Shown here one piece after another: positions 42,375-51,737 of a stretch of 64,000 nucleotides of DNA. The position numbers were made by a program, and so were the translations under genes. Source of the stretch: Porticoccus sp905181945 (GTDB taxonomy: Bacteria; Pseudomonadota; Gammaproteobacteria; Pseudomonadales; Porticoccaceae); assembly GCF_047729555.1 (NCBI RefSeq), contig NZ_CP159825.1, forward strand, positions 868,001 through 932,000, read 5' to 3'. Position 1 is the stretch's first letter. Every line of letters starts with the position of its first letter. The notes beneath the pieces are model-generated. The model did not search any database. It had not been told where the DNA came from and was given only the letters and a program-made list of their open reading frames with translations.

Positions 42375-42689
42375 ATGGAACGCGTAATAGAAAAAGATAT
42401 TAGCCTTCTCAGTAGCCTTGCTGTCTGGTCTGAAAAAACTGCCAGACAGCTTGCTGCTGAAGAAAACATTCAGCTCACCGAACAACACATCGAAATATTA
42501 TATTTAGCCCGACAATTTTATGCTGATTACGGCTTTTCGCCATCTATGCGGCCATTAGTCAAGCTTATAGCTATCAACCTAGATATTAGTAAAGCGCGCA
42601 GCATCTATTTAATGCAATTATTTCCGCCAAGCCCAGTCAAAATAACAGCCAGGCTGGCTGGGCTGCCAAAACCAAAAAACTGTTTATAG
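42375..42689 (+). CDS. tusE: TusE/DsrC family sulfur relay protein
   Basis: A 104-residue sulfur carrier that takes sulfur from TusBCD to MnmA for 2-thiouridine at tRNA position 34. Family features: SVAWSEKTARQLAAEENI-like start, LTEQHIEILYLARQFYADYG, SPSMRPLVKLI, and the C-terminal GLPKPKNCL with the penultimate reactive Cys. The second DsrC cysteine is absent, as in TusE. The gene sits directly after yccA on the same strand. Confidence 0.93.
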   Translation: MERVIEKDISLLSSLAVWSEKTARQLAAEENIQLTEQHIEILYLARQFYADYGFSPSMRPLVKLIAINLDISKARSIYLMQLFPPSPVKITARLAGLPKPKNCL

Positions 42690-42712
42690 TTAACAATCAA
42701 AATAGGGTTCAT

Positions 42713-43066
42713 ATGCCAACAACTAGCCAATCTTTTTCACAGGAAGTCTGCGAAGCATGCATCATAGGCGCGCCCACCGTATCAGATGCTGAGGCAGTTG
42801 AATTGCTAAAGCTAATACCCAGCTGGAGTATAAAAATTCATGAGGGTGTCCCTCAGCTCACAAGAGTCTTTAGTTTTAGTGATTTCAGGAAAGCCTTAAA
42901 TTTCACGAATCAAGTTGGTGAGTTAGCAGAATTATCCCAACATCATCCAGCTATATTGCTGGAGTGGGGAAAGGTGATCGTTACCTGGTGGACTCATAAA
43001 ATTGAGGGGCTTCACAAGAACGACTTTATTATGGCAGCGCGCACTGACGAGGCCTTCAAAAACTAA
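42713..43066 (+). CDS. phhB: Pterin-4a-carbinolamine dehydratase
   Basis: A 117-residue cytoplasmic enzyme that recycles the pterin cofactor after aromatic amino acid hydroxylation. The signature HHPAILLEWGKVIVTWWTH includes the catalytic histidines and the EWGKV strand. No phenylalanine hydroxylase gene lies beside it in the window, so its partner must be elsewhere. CATATG overlaps the start; the ribosome site is AGGG 6 bases upstream. Confidence 0.92.
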   Translation: MPTTSQSFSQEVCEACIIGAPTVSDAEAVELLKLIPSWSIKIHEGVPQLTRVFSFSDFRKALNFTNQVGELAELSQHHPAILLEWGKVIVTWWTHKIEGLHKNDFIMAARTDEAFKN

Positions 43067-43148
43067 ATCTAAACACTATTTGCATCAAGCATCAGGCATT
43101 CAGAAGTCTTCAAAAAATTATTATCAACTCGACCTAAAAGGCTGAATC

Positions 43149-44231
43149 GTGCAACAAGCTCATCCGGATAAATATCGACAGTTGCTTGACGAAAAATTAG
43201 CTGGCCTCAAGAAAACATTCGCCGGAACCAAACATCCACCCCTTGAAGTGCATGAATCAGACACCCTTCACTTTAGAATGAGAGCAGAATTTCGCATTTG
43301 GCATGAAGATGGAAATGCCCATTATGCGATGAATACGCCTGGAGAAAAACGCCCCTATGTTATCTCTGACTTTCCAGTAGGCTCTAAAAAAATAAACGAG
43401 CTTATGAGCCCGCTACTAGAAAAGATTAATGCTAATGATGCCCTTAAAAAGAAGCTTTTTTCTGCTGAATTTCTGACGGCGCTTGATGGCGATTCAGTCA
43501 TCACTCTCATCTATCACAAGATACTAAATGAAGACTGGAGACAAGCTGCCATTGATCTTCAGCAGGAGTTAGCCACAAATATCATAGGTCGTAGCCGTAA
43601 AAAAAAGACAGTGATCGGTCTAAACTATGTGATAGAGAAATTACTGGTGGATGACAAAGAGTACCAATATAAGCAAGTTGAAACAGGATTTACTCAGCCC
43701 AATGCAAAAATTAATCAAGCAATGCTTAGTTGGGCTTTGCGCCAAACTAAGCAATGTAACGACGACCTATTAGAACTATACTGCGGGAATGGGAATTTCA
43801 CCTGCGTGCTTGCCCAAAATTTCAGGAAAGTTCTAGCTACTGAGATATCAAAAGTATCAGTAAATTCTGCTCACTATAACCTAGAAAAAAATCATATAAA
43901 CAATGTCACCATTGTTAGGATGTCTAGTGAAGAAATGACACAGGCATTGGATAGAATCAGGCCCTTTCGAAGATTAAAAGATGTTGATCTGGATGATTAT
44001 AATCTCAGCACAATTTTTGTAGATCCTCCCCGTTCAGGCCTAGACGAAGAAACTCTAAAATTAGTGAAAAAATTTGACAATATTCTTTATGTTTCATGCA
44101 ACCCGTCAACACTTATGGAAAATATGGCCATGCTCGAGGGGACTCATTCAATAGAAAATTTCGCTGTTTTTGATCAATTTCCTTATACTCCGCACCTAGA
44201 ATGTGGTGTTTTTCTTAAAATAAAAAAATAA
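43149..44231 (+). CDS. trmA: tRNA (uracil-5-)-methyltransferase
   Basis: A 360-residue SAM-dependent enzyme that makes m5U54 in the T loop of tRNA. Seen: LELYCGNGNFTCVLA (SAM-binding), IFVDPPRSGLD, the nucleophile in LYVSCNPSTL, and the general base PHLECGVFL at the end. No TRAM domain is present and the length is that of E. coli TrmA (366), which separates it from RlmC/RlmD. The start codon is GTG with AAAAGG 7 bases upstream. Confidence 0.94.
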   Translation: MQQAHPDKYRQLLDEKLAGLKKTFAGTKHPPLEVHESDTLHFRMRAEFRIWHEDGNAHYAMNTPGEKRPYVISDFPVGSKKINELMSPLLEKINANDALKKKLFSAEFLTALDGDSVITLIYHKILNEDWRQAAIDLQQELATNIIGRSRKKKTVIGLNYVIEKLLVDDKEYQYKQVETGFTQPNAKINQAMLSWALRQTKQCNDDLLELYCGNGNFTCVLAQNFRKVLATEISKVSVNSAHYNLEKNHINNVTIVRMSSEEMTQALDRIRPFRRLKDVDLDDYNLSTIFVDPPRSGLDEETLKLVKKFDNILYVSCNPSTLMENMAMLEGTHSIENFAVFDQFPYTPHLECGVFLKIKK

Positions 44232-44365
44232 TTAACTTTTTATTATCAAAGACTTAGATTATATACTCTAAGATTTTTCACGTTAAGTAGTTTTTACTGA
44301 ATATAAAGTTATAATGCATGTGCAGAATACTGCAACAAACAAACATGAAAATAAAAGAGATTACT

Positions 44366-44572
44366 ATGAGTAAAGGTACAGTTAAGTGGTTCAATGCAGA
44401 CAAAGGTTTTGGTTTTATTACTCCAGAAGATGGCGGAAAGGACTTGTTTGTACATCACTCAGAAATTAAAAACGGCGGCGGTTACGCAACTTTAAATGAT
44501 GGCCAAGCAGTAACGTTCGAAGTTGGTCAAGGACAAAAAGGACCGTGTGCAAACAACGTAGTACCTGAATAA
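44366..44572 (+). CDS. Cold-shock protein (CspA family)
   Basis: A 68-residue single OB-fold RNA chaperone from MSKGTVKWFNADKGFGFITP; RNP1 (KGFGFI) and RNP2 (DLFVHHS) are both present. AGAG precedes the ATG; an earlier in-frame ATG at 44318 would add 16 residues foreign to the family. A hairpin terminator follows at 44600. The paralogue number cannot be assigned. Confidence 0.95.
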   Translation: MSKGTVKWFNADKGFGFITPEDGGKDLFVHHSEIKNGGGYATLNDGQAVTFEVGQGQKGPCANNVVPE

Positions 44573-44599
44573 TTTATCAGACTACATGCGCACACCCCG

Positions 44600-44632
44600 G
44601 CAATAGGTTAAATTAACCTATTGCTTTTTTTT
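44600..44632 (+). terminator. Rho-independent terminator after the cold-shock gene
   Basis: GCAATAGGTTA and its complement TAACCTATTGC enclose a 3-base loop (AAT) and are followed by eight T. It lies 28 bases past the stop codon at 44572. Confidence 0.92.
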
Positions 44633-44743
44633 GCCAAAAATTTAGGTTCTTTTGTTACCTAGAACTTCCATTTCTAGAAAGCTAGTGCCTTTGTTTCCCC
44701 TTACTTAGTCACCTGAATACTAACCAGGTGAATCGAAAATATT

Positions 44744-46720
44744 ATGCATAGAACTATTTACCAATCTATTGGGGTGGTCAGTCTTGCCATCACTCTCTCT
44801 ATTACTTCCCAGGTAATGGCTAAAGATGCGTGTGTCAGTGGCACTAGTACTGTAGCAACAGACGGATGTCTTATAGCTGCTGGTATGGACGATGGTACCT
44901 TCGACTTAACGGGTGATATATCGGTTAGCGGTGGCTCGTCTGGTATATGGTTGAACGGTGCTGACCGTAACACCGTCAATTATACTGGGAATATAAATAG
45001 TGATAATGGTTCACCGGGCGTCTACATAAGTAGCAGTTCCCTCAACAACATCACGATAAATGGGAATATTAATACGGGCGCTAATGGTCTCTATGGTATT
45101 ATAAACGCTGTAGGTGTTGGCTCCAACACCATCACAATGAACGGGAATATTACTACAAATAGATATCTGTCTTATGGTTACACCAATATTGTTGAACACA
45201 ATACCAACTTTACGCTAAACGGAAATATTACTACCAATGGGGATGATACTCCTGGTATCTTAATAAGTGGTAGCAACAATGCCACCATCACGCTTAACGG
45301 GAATCTCAATATTCAAGGTGAAACGCGACTGCTAAACGGTCGTGGTATTGATATTGATGACAGTTCTGAAATTACTATAACTAATCTTGGGACTATTACT
45401 ACCGCGGGGGATGACCCGTATGATATTTATGTGAGAGGAACTACTTCTATTGCCACCCTAAATAACCGCCAAAGTGGACTTACTTATTATGGAAAAATAC
45501 CAACCAATTATAATGCTGTCATTAATAGTACTTCAGACTACGGAAAAATAATTTTTAGTACCGTTAGCGGAACAACTTCTTTTGGTATATATGCAGGGTC
45601 TGTTTTACAAAATAATACTACCTATGCTAGCGTCATTGATGGCTTAGAAGCATCAAATATTACCGCAGGACATTCAGGTTATTATTCCTATGATGGAAGA
45701 ACCTGGGCGTGGACCTTGGAGAATTCATCTGCCAACTTATGGGACTTAGTTGTAGGTGGCTGTATAGGATGTATGACGGAAGATACTATAGATACTATTG
45801 AGGAAATTGGGGATAGTATTGCCTCAGAATTTTCACAACTTTTACACAAATCTGCCACCGCTAATTTTGCCAACATGAATACTTATGATTGCGATTTATT
45901 TAATCAAAAAGGAAACTGTTTCTCTATAGGGGGTCGTCACACAGATGTAAATGCTAATAATAACTCTGACTCGTCAAGCTCAGCGGCAGTGTTTGTTTGG
46001 GGTAAAAAGTTTAACAAGAACTTTCGCGCTTCAGGGTTTGTCGACCAACAAGTCACAAGAAAGAATCCCAGAGGTCTAAAGGTGAGCAATAAAGGACCTA
46101 TGATCGGTGGAAACTTAGTATGGAACCAGTTTGCTAATCATCTTGGTTTTCAAGTCAGAGTAGCCAATGCTTACCAAGTAAAAGATATGACCATTACCAG
46201 AAGCGAAATAGGTGAGGCAGAGAAAGGAAAAGGTAAAACCGAGATTGATGTACAAAGTTATGTTGCTGAAGTGTCATACCAGTTTAGTGATGGAGCTAAT
46301 TTTTACCGCCCCTACCTTGCTGCGCGTCGTGCTATTATCAAACAAGATGGTTATACCGAGACGGGAGTCGAAAATCCTTTGACCTTTAATACCTTAGAAG
46401 ATAAATCGACTACAGTAATTATGGGTATGAAAGCCAAATATAAGCTCGACAATACAGTCACACTTAATGGAGCTCTTGGTGTTGAACATGATGTAAGTAA
46501 CAATGTGGATAAAATCCAAGCCACTTCTTCAACCATAACTGGACTCACACCAGTCGATCTAAATACCAGTATCAATAAAACCAGACCAGTAGTAACTTTA
46601 GGTGCTACTTATTATATCACCCCAAATCAAGCTTTTTCAGTACAAGCGCAGTATCAAGAGTTAGCCTACACCAAGACTAGTTCTAAGACTCTTTACTTTA
46701 ATTACACAGTAGGGTTTTAA
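44744..46720 (+). CDS. Autotransporter (type Va) with beta-helix passenger
   Basis: A 658-residue protein. Signal peptide MHRTIYQSIGVVSLAITLSI to about VMA; passenger (about 27-370) rich in Asn, Thr, Ser and Gly with regular repeats such as INGNINTGANG, MNGNITTN and LNGNITTNGD that form a beta-helix; and a C-terminal autotransporter barrel (about 385-658) ending in TVGF with the required terminal aromatic residue. Function is probably adhesion or surface display; no protease triad is seen. Related in domain type to the truncated barrel at 52488. Confidence 0.85.
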   Translation: MHRTIYQSIGVVSLAITLSITSQVMAKDACVSGTSTVATDGCLIAAGMDDGTFDLTGDISVSGGSSGIWLNGADRNTVNYTGNINSDNGSPGVYISSSSLNNITINGNINTGANGLYGIINAVGVGSNTITMNGNITTNRYLSYGYTNIVEHNTNFTLNGNITTNGDDTPGILISGSNNATITLNGNLNIQGETRLLNGRGIDIDDSSEITITNLGTITTAGDDPYDIYVRGTTSIATLNNRQSGLTYYGKIPTNYNAVINSTSDYGKIIFSTVSGTTSFGIYAGSVLQNNTTYASVIDGLEASNITAGHSGYYSYDGRTWAWTLENSSANLWDLVVGGCIGCMTEDTIDTIEEIGDSIASEFSQLLHKSATANFANMNTYDCDLFNQKGNCFSIGGRHTDVNANNNSDSSSSAAVFVWGKKFNKNFRASGFVDQQVTRKNPRGLKVSNKGPMIGGNLVWNQFANHLGFQVRVANAYQVKDMTITRSEIGEAEKGKGKTEIDVQSYVAEVSYQFSDGANFYRPYLAARRAIIKQDGYTETGVENPLTFNTLEDKSTTVIMGMKAKYKLDNTVTLNGALGVEHDVSNNVDKIQATSSTITGLTPVDLNTSINKTRPVVTLGATYYITPNQAFSVQAQYQELAYTKTSSKTLYFNYTVGF

Positions 46721-46913
46721 CTACTCATCATAGTGGTGCAGATAAATGTAGCAATTAAGAGTAAGACACTAAACAAGGTAAGGTAGTGAATATAGACAAA
46801 GCTGTTTGGTTTCTAGGAAGATTACAATAAGGTAGTAATAGCAACAACAATTAATACATCACCCATACCTGTTAAATGTAGGCTGTATAAGGGTTACAAG
46901 GGGAAGAGATTGT
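46721..46913. other. Short gap after the autotransporter, nothing recognised
   Basis: A/T-rich sequence without a gene, hairpin terminator or clear promoter. Confidence 0.5.
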
Positions 46914-47009
46914 ATGAGCGTGAAGAAAAAGATAGTACTTTGGTTATTTATTTTTACGGTATCAATTCCGCTGTGGTGGTCTATGGATTGGACGTATAAT
47001 CCTTTTTAA
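46914..47009 (+). CDS. Possible 31-aa membrane micro-protein
   Basis: The frame MSVKKKIVLWLFIFTVSIPL continues WWSMDWTYNPF. It has a basic start and one hydrophobic helix, with AGGGGAAGAGATTGT upstream as a good ribosome site. Size and composition fit small membrane peptides; no family is known to me. Confidence 0.4.
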   Translation: MSVKKKIVLWLFIFTVSIPLWWSMDWTYNPF

Positions 47010-47029
47010 TTATTCTTTTACCAATCAAA

Positions 47030-47093
47030 CAAACTTCTAGTTGCACCATGTTTCTCTAGGCAAATCTTCTCTAGTTATTTGGCAATATATTCA
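47030..47093 (-). pseudogene. Relic of the island C-terminal tail module
   Basis: TTTCTCTAGGCAAATCTTCT, TTATTTGGCAATATATTCAG resemble 24358-24402 (TTTCTCTGCTAGACAGGTCT ... GGCGGCATATTCAG), the 3' end of the MORN gene at 24338. No open frame is left. It touches the stop codon of the AttH-like gene, which is outside the island. Confidence 0.5.
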
Positions 47094-48344
47094 GTAACCG
47101 GTCAATTCTAAAAAGCCGACGCCACCATGAGAGCCTTCAATCTTGACCATTCCCTCATAGTATGGAACAGCGGCGTTATTCCACTGCTTATCTTTTAATG
47201 TCGATATGGTTAGGTCTATTTTTTTACTGGGGATTATCAGCTTCCAGATTAAAGGTAATTGCCTACCATCCACCTTTTTAACAGATACTGGCTGTAGCGT
47301 TAGATCGCCTGGTTGCAGTGTGATTTGTTCGCCGGTGCTGGTGATGTATGATCCCGTCACATAATCATCTTGATTTTTTAGGCGCATTCTAAAAGCCATT
47401 ATTTTGTTGCCGTCATCTAAATGAAGTGATAACCAATCCCAACCTTGAGTACCAGTATCGAGTAATTGAGAGGTCCACTCTTTGTCAAACCACGCCTGAC
47501 CTTTAAGTTTTATAGGCGCGGTCGTTACGGTATCGACGGCTTGCGTTAGCTCGCCTTCAATACTGATAAAAGGCGCACTATAATAGTGAGACGCGTGGCC
47601 GCTGTTCGATTTTACACTAAAGCCATTGTCACCATGTTGCACCAAGGGCCCCGTCTGATTCAGCGTAAATGTAGCGCTCGCCTCTGCGTTTGGTTTTGAG
47701 GTATCGGTTGCGCTAAAGGTCAGTGTCGACGGAAACAGTCCTGTATCGCCATCACTATTTAGCCATTGCCAATCATCAATAAACAAGTTCAGTGGCAACA
47801 CTGCAAGCCCCGCATTACCGACCCCGCCACGAGCAAATTTTTCGGAAAACCAATGGGTATCTAATGAGTGAATGGATGCATGTGCCATGTATATTTGATC
47901 GTTATGCCACTTTTTATCTAAAGATACAGTCGACTCATTTAACATAACAGGAGAATTCTTTAATGACGAAGACGAGTTATTCTCATCAGCTTGAGAGCTT
48001 CTTGGGCGTGAGTTTTTAAATCGAAATAATGTCCACTGCAAGCCGTAGGGATCGCCAGCCTCGTCTTGCAAGTTAGCAGTTAAATACCACCATTCGATAT
48101 CAAATTGATCGTGTGTGCCGTGATCCTGCGGAAAACTCATGCGGTAATCTGGATCAGCTTTTTTACCCATATTACTCGCTAAGGCATTATTAGAATCATC
48201 ATTTTGCTCGTACACGTTCCGACCAAAAACCGACATGTTAGCTTGAGTCTTAAGGGCTATCTGCGAAGTTACAACGAAGTAAGTACTCAATAAAAACACA
48301 CCTGCTAGGCTGAGACTGACGATTTTTTTATTTAATTTAGCCAT
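47091..48344 (-). CDS. AttH/CrtC-like secreted lipocalin-domain protein
   Basis: A 417-residue protein with an N-terminal membrane or signal segment (KKIVSLSLAGVFLLSTYFVV), then the AttH/CrtC-type fold: MSFPQDHGTHDQFDIEWWYL, GLQWTLFRF, MAHASIHSLD and the second half GQAWFDKEWTSQLLDTGTQG. The family includes carotenoid 1,2-hydratase and the AttH component of ABC exporters. Here it follows an ATPase and an 878-residue permease, the att operon layout, so it is more likely a partner of that transporter than a carotenoid enzyme. Confidence 0.87.
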   Translation of the reverse strand: MAKLNKKIVSLSLAGVFLLSTYFVVTSQIALKTQANMSVFGRNVYEQNDDSNNALASNMGKKADPDYRMSFPQDHGTHDQFDIEWWYLTANLQDEAGDPYGLQWTLFRFKNSRPRSSQADENNSSSSLKNSPVMLNESTVSLDKKWHNDQIYMAHASIHSLDTHWFSEKFARGGVGNAGLAVLPLNLFIDDWQWLNSDGDTGLFPSTLTFSATDTSKPNAEASATFTLNQTGPLVQHGDNGFSVKSNSGHASHYYSAPFISIEGELTQAVDTVTTAPIKLKGQAWFDKEWTSQLLDTGTQGWDWLSLHLDDGNKIMAFRMRLKNQDDYVTGSYITSTGEQITLQPGDLTLQPVSVKKVDGRQLPLIWKLIIPSKKIDLTISTLKDKQWNNAAVPYYEGMVKIEGSHGGVGFLELTGY

Positions 48345-50968
48345 CGAATATCCTCCATCAAAGGGCGCTTACCGGCTTTTATAATGGGTATAGCGATGAT
48401 TAACAGCACAATGCTTAAACTAACTGCATAAATTTGAAGAATTTTTATGGCGTTGATTTGAAGTGGATAAGTCCATTGAAATGCTTGTAGATTAATTTCA
48501 TAAATAAGCACCCAGCTCAATAAAATACCAAAGGGTGTGGCAAAAATAAGAGCGATGAAGCATAGTAAAAAATACTGAAAGAGAGCAAGTAGCTGGGTTT
48601 TAATTGCCGACACACCAAAACTACGCAATAGCATGTTTTGTGGTCGAGCATCATTCATTAATACCACTATTGCACAGGCGAGAGATAACGCAGCCACTAG
48701 CAGCGTCACTATATTTAACCCATCAGTAATAATAAAAGTACGATCAAAAGTTTGTTTAGATGTAGCTAATAGTTGTGCGGCATCCAATAAAGATTTCTCC
48801 GAGTCTATGCCTTGTATGTCTAGTGCGACTTTAAACCGTTCGAGTCCCGCTACATCTGTATTGATGGCATAAATTGTACTTTTGGAGATTGCAGCATCAA
48901 ATTGAGATAGTGGTAGCAGAATTTGCCGATAAGGATTACCAAAATCATAAATAATACCCTTAATGACATAGGCCGTTAAGCGTTGCGTCGATGGATGCGA
49001 AACATTGATCATGTCATTAATGTCAAGTTTATACTCGAACGCAAATTGCTGATTAACGAAGACTCCATTCGTCTGTTGAAACGCTTGCCAGGCGTCAGCT
49101 TTATTGTCTACTTTATCAAATACCATCGCGTCTTTAAACTGCTTGGTGGATGGATAGCTATGTTGCTGCAGTACGGTACCCTCGTAGGTAGTATTATTTT
49201 CAAAGCGCTGAAACACCTCTACTTTGGCCTCGTGCCCGATTGCCGCTATATCTACATTGCCTTCGTAATACAGATAATAATCTGTCGCTAGCCGCGATTC
49301 TAGCCACGACACGGTTGCGCCTCTGAAGCTGTCTACCATTAAGTTCATGCCTATATTGCTGGTGGCAGCAATAAAAAATGCACAGCAGGCAACCTTAGTT
49401 TTACCTGATAAAGCGCTACTTTGTTTGGTGCTAATACGTAGCATAATAAAGCGAGGCGGAATCAGCCGATAGACTGCATCAATCACCCGCGGATAATTAG
49501 CTAGTAATAAGCTACAGCCCGATAATATGAGTGTTGCGGTAGCGACGAGTAATAACCATAGCGCTGTTGCAGTATACAATATAGCGCACGCTAGCAGCGC
49601 AAACAGAATACATAACACCCAAAAGTTGCGTTGCCATTTTGCTTGATTAGCCGTCAAGTTATCGTGCGTCTGCGTTGAATGTAAAGCTTGGTTGCTTGAA
49701 CTAAAGGGCGCCACGGTCGCAGCAATACTGCCGCACACACTGATGCCAAATACCTGTAAAAACAGACTTAAGAGCGAGGTGTTGCCAAACCCAATTTCTA
49801 TGCCATATAAACCCTCGAGCGTGGCCTGCACCGTTGGTGCAACGATATTAGATAAATGAATACTTAAATAAATACCTGCGCAGACGGACACAAAAGTAAT
49901 TAACACAATTTCTACAATTTGGCTGACAAAAATAACGTAGCGAGGGAAGCCTAGTTGACGACAAATCTTAAACCAAGGCATGCGTGCGTTGATGAGTAAA
50001 TTGACAGCGTTGATGACAATGAATAAGCACACGACAAACATCAATAAAGCCATGGCCAATAAATTCATGTGAAAACTATTGGTAAGCTCGCCTTGAGGTG
50101 CACCATCACTCAACGAAACTAGCTGCAAATGTGTAGGTAAAACGGCGCTAAGATCCTTGACGAGTCCATCGAGTTCTGGCCCCGGCTTTGCGCTGACCAA
50201 CAGTAAACTCTTTAAATTACTACCAGGAAACAAGCGATAGAATTCGCCAATGTCGGTCACCATGTCATTGCCTAAACTAGGGTCTTTAAGTACAACGAGT
50301 TTGGGTAAAGCGATTGTTTTTATTGATGCTGGCGTCTCCACATCGGCATTGTTATTACTGCCGTTAGCAGCATCATTGCCGTCATTAAAAGGAATTGAAA
50401 AATTATTTAATGTCTTGTCAAAAATGGATACATCACTATTGGCGATCAGTTGCGCTAGCAGGGAGGGGTGGACAATAACGGCAGGCATAGAAAAAGGAAT
50501 AGCGGTGAGTATTGCGGTTTGATCACTTTGGCGTGATGAAAGACCTGTGCTCTTGACGCCACTGCTTATTAAAGGCATTAGCGCGATGGTATCGATGCCC
50601 GTAATGTCTATTCGACGCATAGAGACTTTTTGTTGCTCTAGCTGTGTCTGCGTCTGTTGCTCGGCATAGATATGAGTTGACGTTTGTGCGACAGCGATAA
50701 GTTGGCTAAAGCCGAGCCTGCGCAAATATGCGTAATCGCTTTTGGCAAGTATGGCTTGGGCATTTTTAGGGATAACTTGATATTTAACATTGCTGATCAA
50801 AAAAGTACTGTTACTGGCGTAGCTTTGTTTGGCGCTAGCATTAACGATTAATACGGTAGATAAGCCACAAGCAGCAATTAAAAGCGATGCGATAAGCATC
50901 AACACACTAAATTTTGTGGATTTGTAGCTACTCAACAGTAGTTTAAAAAAAAGTGTGATTTTTATCAA
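48332..50968 (-). CDS. ABC exporter permease, FtsX-like (AttF/G type)
   Basis: An 878-residue inner-membrane permease with two FtsX-like halves. Each has an N-terminal helix, a large periplasmic segment and three helices (about residues 300-400 in the first half, 740-870 in the second). The FtsX/MacB pattern is used by exporters that act on lipids or peptides at the periplasmic side. It overlaps the AttH-like gene by 13 bases and starts 7 bases after the ATPase, indicating an operon. Substrate unknown. Confidence 0.85.
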   Translation of the reverse strand: MIKITLFFKLLLSSYKSTKFSVLMLIASLLIAACGLSTVLIVNASAKQSYASNSTFLISNVKYQVIPKNAQAILAKSDYAYLRRLGFSQLIAVAQTSTHIYAEQQTQTQLEQQKVSMRRIDITGIDTIALMPLISSGVKSTGLSSRQSDQTAILTAIPFSMPAVIVHPSLLAQLIANSDVSIFDKTLNNFSIPFNDGNDAANGSNNNADVETPASIKTIALPKLVVLKDPSLGNDMVTDIGEFYRLFPGSNLKSLLLVSAKPGPELDGLVKDLSAVLPTHLQLVSLSDGAPQGELTNSFHMNLLAMALLMFVVCLFIVINAVNLLINARMPWFKICRQLGFPRYVIFVSQIVEIVLITFVSVCAGIYLSIHLSNIVAPTVQATLEGLYGIEIGFGNTSLLSLFLQVFGISVCGSIAATVAPFSSSNQALHSTQTHDNLTANQAKWQRNFWVLCILFALLACAILYTATALWLLLVATATLILSGCSLLLANYPRVIDAVYRLIPPRFIMLRISTKQSSALSGKTKVACCAFFIAATSNIGMNLMVDSFRGATVSWLESRLATDYYLYYEGNVDIAAIGHEAKVEVFQRFENNTTYEGTVLQQHSYPSTKQFKDAMVFDKVDNKADAWQAFQQTNGVFVNQQFAFEYKLDINDMINVSHPSTQRLTAYVIKGIIYDFGNPYRQILLPLSQFDAAISKSTIYAINTDVAGLERFKVALDIQGIDSEKSLLDAAQLLATSKQTFDRTFIITDGLNIVTLLVAALSLACAIVVLMNDARPQNMLLRSFGVSAIKTQLLALFQYFLLCFIALIFATPFGILLSWVLIYEINLQAFQWTYPLQINAIKILQIYAVSLSIVLLIIAIPIIKAGKRPLMEDIRWLN

Positions 50969-50975
50969 AATGGGT

Positions 50976-51686
50976 TTAACTCGCCTCGCTCACTAAACGA
51001 CCCTCACTCAAAAAGACTTGTTGATCGGTGAGTTTGGCGACTCTTTCGCTATGGGTAACTAATACCAGTGTTGTTTTAAGTTGTGCGCAGGTATCTATCA
51101 ATAGGCGACTAACAATGTCTGAGTTTTTGTTATCTAGGTTACCGGTAGGTTCGTCAGCTAACAGTAATTTAGGCTTATGCGCTAACGCTCTGGCAATCGC
51201 AACTCGCTGCTGTTCGCCTCCCGAGAGCTGATTGGGTAGTTTGTTGATATGCTTTGAGACGCCCAGAGCCTCGATTATAGTGTCGATGTAGCCTACATCG
51301 ACTGGGCGGCCGTTAATAGCATTGAGTCTGGCTGGCAAATAAATGTTGTCGAGCACCGATACTACGTCTATCAAATTATATCGTTGAAACACTATACCAA
51401 TTGTCGACATCCTGTAATTATCGGCTTGTGACTCCGACAATGCAGTTATATCGTTAGTTATATTGTTGGTTGTGTCTGACCTTAGTATGCCGCCCAGCAG
51501 TATTTGACCCTCATCTGGTTTATCTAGGGCAGCCAGCAGATGCAACAGAGTCGATTTTCCCGATCCAGACGCCCCTCGAATACTGACACTTTTACCTGCT
51601 TCAATCACAAACGAGAGTCGATCTAATATTTTTTGTTGTGCCGTACCGTCTTCAAATGATTTTGAGATATTGACTATTTTTAACAT
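50976..51686 (-). CDS. ABC exporter ATPase, LolD/MacB type
   Basis: A 236-residue ATPase. Walker A GASGSGKSTLLHLL, Q-loop GIVFQRYNLIDV, signature NQLSGGEQQRVAIAR, Walker B LLLADEPTGNLD and the switch His TLVLVTHSERVA are all present. Members of this family power exporters with FtsX-like permeases. It is the first gene of the three-gene operon that ends with the AttH-like protein. Confidence 0.95.
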   Translation of the reverse strand: MLKIVNISKSFEDGTAQQKILDRLSFVIEAGKSVSIRGASGSGKSTLLHLLAALDKPDEGQILLGGILRSDTTNNITNDITALSESQADNYRMSTIGIVFQRYNLIDVVSVLDNIYLPARLNAINGRPVDVGYIDTIIEALGVSKHINKLPNQLSGGEQQRVAIARALAHKPKLLLADEPTGNLDNKNSDIVSRLLIDTCAQLKTTLVLVTHSERVAKLTDQQVFLSEGRLVSEAS

Positions 51687-51737
51687 GTTTTATTAATGCT
51701 TTTTAGTGGATAGTTAGGCTACATTTAGAAGTTTTAT

